Part shown: piece after piece, positions 7,150-11,460 of the stretch
Numbering within the stretch: the first letter of the stretch is position 1
Layout of the letters: the number at the start of each line of letters is the position of its first letter
Assembly: GCF_047228825.1 (NCBI RefSeq)
Contig: NZ_JBFEGN010000099.1
Span: forward strand, 1-11,460
DNA length: 11,460 bases
Direction of reading: 5' to 3'
DNA from: Siminovitchia sp047228825
GTDB lineage: Bacteria > Bacillota > Bacilli > Bacillales > Bacillaceae_C
Notes under the pieces: generated by a model
The model's input: only the letters and a program-made list of their open reading frames with translations
Told to the model about the DNA's origin: nothing
Database searches by the model: none
Position numbers and translations under genes: made by a program

Positions 7150-8028
7150 TCATTCGCTTAATCTTTCAACTGCACAATCAAACATAATACGGGCTGCAAA
7201 AGCAGAGGTAATATCTTGAGGATCATACAATGGATTTACTTCTGCTATATCAAATGCATCAACAGCTGAGTAAAGCAAATCCAGCATTGTCATACATTGT
7301 ACGGGTGTTAATCCCCCTGGCTCATTTGCCCCTGTACCCGGCGCATAAGCAGGATCCAGTACATCCACATCGAACGTGAGGTAAATTTTATCGACATCTT
7401 TTAATGCTTCGAATGTTTCTTTCACGATTTGTTCAGGTGTGCTTTGATGAACCTCTCTGGCTGTGAACTGTATGATACCGCTTTCTTTGAGATAATTTTC
7501 ATACCATGGATAATTAATGCTGCGCACGCCTATTTGGACGACATGTTCAGGTTTTACGCGGGGGAGCTCCAGCGCTCGCCGCATCTGACTGCTTTGAGAA
7601 AAGCGACCTTGTATCGGTGTTTCGTCCACTAAATCCAAATGGGCATCAAATTGGATTATTCCGACTTGCCCATCTGTGTGGTCGTGCAGTGCTTTAATAA
7701 TCGGATAAGATATTGAGTGGTCTCCTCCAATTACAAAAGGAAATACATTGTTTTTTAATAGCGCTTGAATTTTACTATACGCATTTTCAAATGTAAGTTC
7801 TGTACTGTAAGCAGCAATATCTATATCGCCATAATCCTGAATACCTTTATCTTGTAGTTGATAGGTTTTTCTTTTTTCAACGTTATAAACTTGATTATTT
7901 TCAATTCGATTTTCAAACCAAGAAAACGCCTCGCGGATTTTTGCAGGACCAAAGCGCGCTCCTGGCCTCCCTAATGAAGCGCCTCCATCCCAAGGAAATC
8001 CAACAATCCCAAATTTTTGTTTATTCAT
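7150..8028 (-). CDS. Agmatinase-family ureohydrolase (substrate uncertain)
   Basis: The ureohydrolase fold and its binuclear manganese site are evident: GGDHS (His104), DAHLD (Asp128, His130, Asp132) and FDVDVLDPAYAPGTG (Asp220, Asp222), with AEVNPLYDP supplying the conserved Glu263. At 292 residues it has the family length. Such enzymes cleave urea from arginine, agmatine or guanidinobutyrate, or formamide from formiminoglutamate. The DPAYAPGTG and GGLT segments fit the agmatinase branch better than the Bacillus RocF arginases. The usual histidine of the SHG(T/S)xFRRA loop is glutamine here (Gln145 in GRFSQSSQMRRALE), so the substrate or catalysis may differ. The start overlaps the permease stop by eight bases, which implies translational coupling. 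It could also serve formiminoglutamate breakdown for the hut genes, but the operon context argues for guanidino compounds. Confidence 0.85.
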   Translation of the reverse strand: MNKQKFGIVGFPWDGGASLGRPGARFGPAKIREAFSWFENRIENNQVYNVEKRKTYQLQDKGIQDYGDIDIAAYSTELTFENAYSKIQALLKNNVFPFVIGGDHSISYPIIKALHDHTDGQVGIIQFDAHLDLVDETPIQGRFSQSSQMRRALELPRVKPEHVVQIGVRSINYPWYENYLKESGIIQFTAREVHQSTPEQIVKETFEALKDVDKIYLTFDVDVLDPAYAPGTGANEPGGLTPVQCMTMLDLLYSAVDAFDIAEVNPLYDPQDITSAFAARIMFDCAVERLSE

Positions 8029-9439
8029 TTACAAATCCCTCATTTTTTGTAGTTTCATTTAAACGTATTTCATGCTTTTTAACGCCAATAAAGACAAAGA
8101 ATCCGAGTATCATCCAAGCAACAAATAAAATGTATTCTATTTTCCCCATTGAAATTGGGGTTCCCGGGATGATCATGAGCAGTAAAAATAGTCCTGAGAA
8201 AAAAGTTGCAATATATGCCGTCTTGGTTCCACCTGGAATTTTATAGGGACGATTCAGTGTTGGTTGTGATTTTCGAAGCATGACACTTGCCAAAGCCATA
8301 CAGAACCAAGCGATTAGAAAAGAAATTCCTCCCATAATGATAAACGGAAGAAGTACTCCGCTTCCGAGCAATATTCCCACGACAGTAATGACAGTCATAA
8401 ACAATAATGCGCCGGTAGGTGTTTTATATTTTGGATGCCTTTTTGAAAAAGCTTTCGGTAAAAAACCCGATTGTGAAAAAGAGAAAATTAAGCGACTTCC
8501 CGCCAGCAAAAAACCATTAAATGTTGTAATGACCCCCATTAGTGCTCCGAAGGAAACAATGTATGGCAAAAATTTCGAACCGGTCGTCACTTCAAGTGCA
8601 TTGATCAGTGGAAGTGAGCCTAATCCATCAATTTGACTGGCCGGCATAATAAATCCGGAAGCGATAATAATCAGAATGTAAAGGGTACCACCAAGAAGAA
8701 TTGTTCCAACGATGGCATTTCCTAAATTCGAATAGTTAATTTTACTGTTTGCTTCTTCCACAGTTTTCGGAATCGTATCAAAACCATTCATAAAGAACAA
8801 TATTGCTGCCATTGCAAGGACTACGCTATTGACTTTCGAGTCCGGGTTAAACAGTGGCTTAATATTTTCGGCGTCACCAATGAAAACGCCACTAACAATA
8901 AAGACAATAAATGTAATAATCATCATTAAGGTAGCTGAGTTTTGGAAAATGGTCGATTGTTTTGTTCCCTTCCAATTCATATAAACAATGGTCCCCACGA
9001 CAATAAAACTGACAAGCAGCTGGGGTAAATAAACTTGATAATTGAAAAGAGAATAAATCGGATAGGAATTTAAAGCCGGGTATACATAGCTGGCCAATAA
9101 TGAAATTGAAATAGCAACCCACGGCAAAATGATTAAATAACCTAAAATTAAAAACCAGCCGCAAATAAAAGCAGGTAATTTACCCAACGCTTTATACGTA
9201 TAAGCAAATTCACCTCCAGCTACCTTTAGGCTTGCTGTTAACTCTCCGTAAACGAATCCGATTGGAATAATCATGCACATCGTGAGTACAACAGCGATGA
9301 TCGCACCAAAACTTCCAGCTGTAGCCATCCATGCCGGAACGGAAATTACCCACCCGATACCAATCATGCTTCCAAAAGCCAGTCCAAAAAAATCTTTTGT
9401 TGTCATTCCGTTATTTTTTACAGGGTCATTTTTTCCCAT
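8021..9439 (-). CDS. APC superfamily amino acid permease
   Basis: This is an integral membrane transporter of about 470 residues with roughly twelve hydrophobic segments. It opens with GLAFGSMIGIGWVISVPAW, the unwound first helix of APC permeases. FVYGELTASLKVAGGEFAYTYKALGK and the FFMNGFDTIPKTVEEA segment are also characteristic. It is the first gene of the sigma-54 operon and presumably imports the compound that the next two enzymes process. The substrate cannot be read from sequence. Two ATG codons compete. The first (9445) is one base from GGAGGAGG, while the second (9439) is seven bases away, so I chose the second. The 3' end overlaps the ureohydrolase start by eight bases. Confidence 0.9.
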   Translation of the reverse strand: MGKNDPVKNNGMTTKDFFGLAFGSMIGIGWVISVPAWMATAGSFGAIIAVVLTMCMIIPIGFVYGELTASLKVAGGEFAYTYKALGKLPAFICGWFLILGYLIILPWVAISISLLASYVYPALNSYPIYSLFNYQVYLPQLLVSFIVVGTIVYMNWKGTKQSTIFQNSATLMMIITFIVFIVSGVFIGDAENIKPLFNPDSKVNSVVLAMAAILFFMNGFDTIPKTVEEANSKINYSNLGNAIVGTILLGGTLYILIIIASGFIMPASQIDGLGSLPLINALEVTTGSKFLPYIVSFGALMGVITTFNGFLLAGSRLIFSFSQSGFLPKAFSKRHPKYKTPTGALLFMTVITVVGILLGSGVLLPFIIMGGISFLIAWFCMALASVMLRKSQPTLNRPYKIPGGTKTAYIATFFSGLFLLLMIIPGTPISMGKIEYILFVAWMILGFFVFIGVKKHEIRLNETTKNEGFVNE

Positions 9440-9446
9440 TGGCATA

Positions 9447-9454
9447 CCTCCTCC
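9447..9454 (-). promoter_or_regulatory. Ribosome binding site deciding the permease start
   Basis: GGAGGAGG is one base from the ATG at 9445 but seven from the in-frame ATG at 9439, which favours the downstream start. Confidence 0.75.
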
Positions 9455-9480
9455 ATAAGTAAAGTAAATTGTTTTTTTCT

Positions 9481-9512
9481 AAAAAAAAACACTTGCAAAA
9501 GTATTTGCAAGT
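9481..9512 (-). terminator. Terminator of the activator transcript, overlapping the sigma-54 promoter
   Basis: Perfect 9-bp arms ACTTGCAAA (9491-9499) and TTTGCAAGT (9504-9512) surround a four-base loop, and the minus-strand RNA continues with a run of U from about 9489. It fits termination of read-through from the activator gene. The upstream arm contains the -12 element of the sigma-54 promoter. The same palindrome also resembles the TGCAAA-type RocR sites of B. subtilis, so an operator role is possible. Confidence 0.7.
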
Positions 9513-9521
9513 TGCGTGCCA
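9506..9521 (-). promoter_or_regulatory. Sigma-54 (-24/-12) promoter of the permease operon
   Basis: The minus strand reads TGGCACG-CAAC-TTGCA, an exact fit to TGGCACG-N4-TTGCW, with the invariant GG and GC ten bases apart. Transcription should start near 9496, about 57 nt before the permease ATG. It predicts SigL-dependent expression requiring an AAA+ activator, which is encoded immediately upstream. Confidence 0.92.
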
Positions 9522-9613
9522 AAAATACCTATAATCAAAAAGCTGCTTAAGAGCGATAAAATCAAACAAACTTCGTCATAAAATAGTTGTTGTACTTTCA
9601 GAAGCGAAGGGGA

Positions 9614-9632
9614 GTGTAAGAAAATTCTACAC
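9614..9632 (-). promoter_or_regulatory. Candidate upstream activating sequence (enhancer) of the sigma-54 operon
   Basis: On the minus strand GTGTA-GAATTTTCT-TACAC lies across the stop codon of the activator gene, about 110 bp upstream of the -24/-12 element, a normal enhancer distance. It matches the site at 11026-11044 in 16 of 19 positions, including most of the spacer. Larger imperfect arms around it also make a hairpin, but without a U-tract in the direction of transcription. Confidence 0.65.
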
Positions 9633-11003
9633 CTCCCGCTTGTTTTTTTGAATTTTATACTTATTCATTTTATAATAAATCGTTTGGCGGGGAACCTTTA
9701 GCATTCGCGCGCTATGCGAAATATTAAAATTGGACATGGTTAAAATATCCTCCAGCAAGGATTTCTCATATTCATCTATCAGTTCCGTTAAAGATTTATT
9801 CTTTGTAATATTTTTTTTATGGGATACTTGTTTGGATGTAAGAATATATTTAGGTAGGTCCTCTACCATAATCATATTGCTATTTACAAGGTTGAAAGAG
9901 CTTTCAATACAATTTTTCAGCTCCCGAACGTTTCCCGGCCAATCATAAGTATTTAAAACGAGCTGGGCATTTGCATGAAGCCCTTTTATATTTTCATTGA
10001 AAGCTTGATTATAATAATGAATAAAAGCGTCGCAAAGGAGATTAATATCTTCTTTTCTATCTCGTAATGGCGGTATTTCTGCACTAATAACATTGAGACG
10101 ATAAAATAAATCCATTCGAAATTTGTTTTCTGCTACAAGCTTTTCAGGGCGTTCATTTGTGGAAGCAATAATTCGTACATCAATGGGAATATCTTTATGG
10201 CTTCCGATTTTCCGGACACTTTTTTCCTCAATGATCCGCAGCAATTTCACCTGCATATCGATCGGCATAGAATTGATTTCATCTAAAAAAATCGTCCCGC
10301 CATCCGCAATTTCAAAAATGCCCTTTTTTTCTTGAGCACCTGTAAAACTGCCTTTCGAGGAACCGAATAAAATACTTTCTATTAGCGTACCAGGGATTGC
10401 TGCACAATTTTGAGCGACAAAAGGCTTGTGCCTTCTATTACTTTCATTATGGATTGAATGCGCAAATAATTCTTTTCCAGTACCTGTTTCTCCATAAATA
10501 AAAATGTTTGAATCTCTTGAGGCTGCTTTCTTCAGCGTTTTTTTGGTGTGTTCTAACTCTTCATTTATTGTAAGAATATCATCAAAACTATATTTGGCCT
10601 GAAATGAAGCTTGCGGAATTTTGTTCGCAGTTATTTTTTTAGCTTCACTTTCTGTATCCAGATTCGTCGATACGATGACTGCACCAATCATATTTGATTT
10701 ATTTTTTAAAGGGAACGCAGAGTTAATCGCGTTTACAGTAAAATTATGATCTACCTCTAAGGATTGAAATTCGTTGACGATGGGCTCGCCGCGATCTAGC
10801 ACCTTTAGCAATGTACTCGTTTCACGTGTTAACCACGGATAGAGCTCTAAAAAAGGCTTTCCGATTACGTCATTACTTCCCAGTTTATTGCAGACATCGT
10901 TGTAATTATTGTAGTATAAAATGTTTCCATCTATATCAACTATACAAATAACATCTGTTTGCTTAAAGTTCTTTTTCATTTGATTAAGCTGCTTATTATA
11001 CAT
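9627..11003 (-). CDS. Sigma-54-dependent transcriptional activator, RocR-like (PAS, AAA+, Fis HTH)
   Basis: The 458-residue product has the three-part plan of enhancer-binding activators, and its length is near that of RocR (461). An N-terminal PAS-like sensor spans about residues 10-115 (VICIVDIDGNILYYNN). The AAA+ domain runs from about 140 to 370, with Walker A GETGTGKE (171-178), the sigma-54 contact loop GSFTGA (218-223), Walker B GGTIFLDE (235-242), arginine fingers near Arg296 and Arg302, and YDWPGNVREL. A Fis-type helix-turn-helix follows (NISHSARMLKVPRQTIYYKM, 427-446). The contact loop has Ser in place of the common Ala, a tolerated variant. The ATG at 11003 follows GGAGGG by eight bases. 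It lies directly upstream of the operon it should control, and matching inverted repeats lie in its own promoter region and near its stop. The effector bound by the PAS domain is unknown. Confidence 0.93.
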   Translation of the reverse strand: MYNKQLNQMKKNFKQTDVICIVDIDGNILYYNNYNDVCNKLGSNDVIGKPFLELYPWLTRETSTLLKVLDRGEPIVNEFQSLEVDHNFTVNAINSAFPLKNKSNMIGAVIVSTNLDTESEAKKITANKIPQASFQAKYSFDDILTINEELEHTKKTLKKAASRDSNIFIYGETGTGKELFAHSIHNESNRRHKPFVAQNCAAIPGTLIESILFGSSKGSFTGAQEKKGIFEIADGGTIFLDEINSMPIDMQVKLLRIIEEKSVRKIGSHKDIPIDVRIIASTNERPEKLVAENKFRMDLFYRLNVISAEIPPLRDRKEDINLLCDAFIHYYNQAFNENIKGLHANAQLVLNTYDWPGNVRELKNCIESSFNLVNSNMIMVEDLPKYILTSKQVSHKKNITKNKSLTELIDEYEKSLLEDILTMSNFNISHSARMLKVPRQTIYYKMNKYKIQKNKREV

Positions 11004-11025
11004 AGGAAACCCTCCTTATTTAAAG

Positions 11026-11044
11026 GTGTAAAATTATCATACAC
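11026..11044. promoter_or_regulatory. Candidate operator in the activator's own promoter region
   Basis: GTGTA-AAATTATCA-TACAC is the second copy of the motif found at 9614-9632. On the minus strand it covers TATGATAAT, the best candidate -10 for the activator gene, about 23 bp before the ATG. Binding here would repress the activator's own transcription, a common arrangement for such regulators. The promoter itself lacks a clear -35. Confidence 0.6.
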
Positions 11045-11062
11045 TTTTTATTAATTTTTTGA

Positions 11063-11257
11063 CAGCCAAAAATATTATTTCAGCAAAAACTCCTGCACTA
11101 TTTCGTCCAGTCGGTGGAGATCCTCGTTGAAACCGTATGCACTAATGGCTCCCCAGTCGTTCTATGGTATTGGCATCAAGATACTTTTGACTGGAAAAAA
11201 GCAGTTGTCAATCGAATCGTAACGAAGGTCACTTCAGGCTTAAAACCGGTGGAGTAA
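11063..11257 (+). pseudogene. C-terminal coding remnant, unrecognised
   Basis: An open frame without a plausible start encodes about 64 residues that look protein-like (SVEILVETVCTNGSPVVL, WYWHQDTFDWKKAVVNR, IVTKVTSGLKPVE) and ends at TAA 11255-11257. A TGA at 11060-11062 closes it upstream, within what is now the activator's promoter region. The tryptophan-rich, amphipathic composition is unlike random intergenic sequence, so it may be the tail of a lost gene. I do not recognise the family. Confidence 0.35.
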
Positions 11258-11361
11258 CCGGACCCAAACAGTTGAGGCCCTTGATAAAACAAAAGAAGGG
11301 TTTAAGGTTCAGTAAATGAGTACAAACATCATTTTAAACATTAAGAAAAAATGAAATAATG

Positions 11362-11376
11362 ATATAATAGTTATCA
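11362..11376. promoter_or_regulatory. Fur-box-like operator over a -10 sequence
   Basis: ATATAATAGTTATCA matches the 7-1-7 Fur consensus TGATAATNATTATCA at 11 of 14 informative positions. It lies inside a 7-bp-arm inverted repeat, AATGATA...TATCATT (11358-11378). It overlaps a -10 TATAAT (11363-11368) on the plus strand. The -35 is poor. If real, the gene starting at 11458 would be iron-regulated. Confidence 0.35.
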
Positions 11377-11408
11377 TTGAATATAATATACTCTCGGTAT
11401 TCCAAACG

Positions 11409-11438
11409 AGTAAATTCCTGAATTCCCAAAAATTTACT
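11409..11438 (+). promoter_or_regulatory. Leader inverted repeat before the edge gene
   Basis: AGTAAATT (11409-11416) and AATTTACT (11431-11438) form a perfect 8-bp A/T-rich stem with a 14-base loop, ending shortly before the GGAGTG ribosome binding site. It could be a leader hairpin or an operator. No U-tract follows. Confidence 0.35.
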
Positions 11439-11457
11439 GGAAATGGAGTGTAATCTG

Positions 11458-11460
11458 ATG
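11458..11460 (+). CDS. Start codon of a plus-strand gene cut by the window edge
   Basis: ATG at the last three bases is preceded by TGGAGTG at about nine bases and by TATAAT sequences at 11363-11368 and 11382-11387. Nothing of the product is visible, so its identity is unknown. It would be the only plus-strand gene here, divergent from the activator gene. Confidence 0.4.

Noticed and set aside
7150..8028. HutG (formiminoglutamase) assignment for the ureohydrolase
   Set aside because: It lies far from hutPH, in a sigma-54 operon with RocB and a permease. The motifs fit the agmatinase branch, so the hut assignment is possible but not preferred.
8280..8636. Plus-strand 118-codon frame inside the permease gene
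   Set aside because: It is an antisense shadow of a clear membrane-protein gene, without an independent start signal.
9602..9641. Hairpin at the activator stop codon as its terminator
   Set aside because: The T-run lies on the plus-strand side only. In the direction of the gene no U-tract follows, and the true terminator fits better at 9481-9512.

Overview
The window reads as a low-GC Gram-positive chromosome of the Bacillaceae (Bacillus or a close relative). The evidence is a HutP-type histidine antiterminator, a Bacillus-type ClpP paralogue, a RocB-like M20 protein under a RocR-like sigma-54 activator, purine-rich Shine-Dalgarno sequences (AAGGAGG), a CcpA cre site and U-tailed intrinsic terminators. 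All recognisable genes lie on the minus strand. Only the last three bases appear to open a plus-strand gene.

Layout, left to right. (1) 1-822 has no credible gene. It holds an IS200/IS605-like end hairpin, two or more GC-rich copies of a dispersed repeat marked by GAAAAGCGCAAG, and a 40-bp-period tandem direct repeat. (2) 823-2985 is hutP-hutH, transcribed right to left from a near-consensus sigma-A promoter with a cre overlapping its -10. A long terminator with upstream UAG triplets lies between the genes, as expected for HutP antitermination. hutU, hutI and hutG do not follow; repeats do. (3) 3478-4901 is a sigma-70-like gene broken by one in-frame TAA, then a ClpP paralogue 25 bp downstream and an intrinsic terminator. 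(4) 5354-11003 is a catabolic locus. A RocR-like PAS/AAA+/Fis activator precedes a -24/-12 promoter that drives an APC permease, an agmatinase-family ureohydrolase and a RocB-like M20 protein, ending in two hairpins. (5) 11045-11460 holds a coding remnant and a promoter with a Fur-box-like operator ahead of an ATG at the window edge.

The most informative locus is region 4. Two nearly identical inverted repeats (GTGTA-N9-TACAC) lie about 110 bp upstream of the sigma-54 promoter and in the activator's own promoter region, so they are good candidates for the activator's enhancer and autoregulatory sites. A 9-bp-stem terminator for the activator transcript physically overlaps the sigma-54 promoter. 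RNA started at that promoter would lack half the stem and escape termination. The substrate is probably a guanidino compound or a related amino acid, but the sequence does not settle which one.
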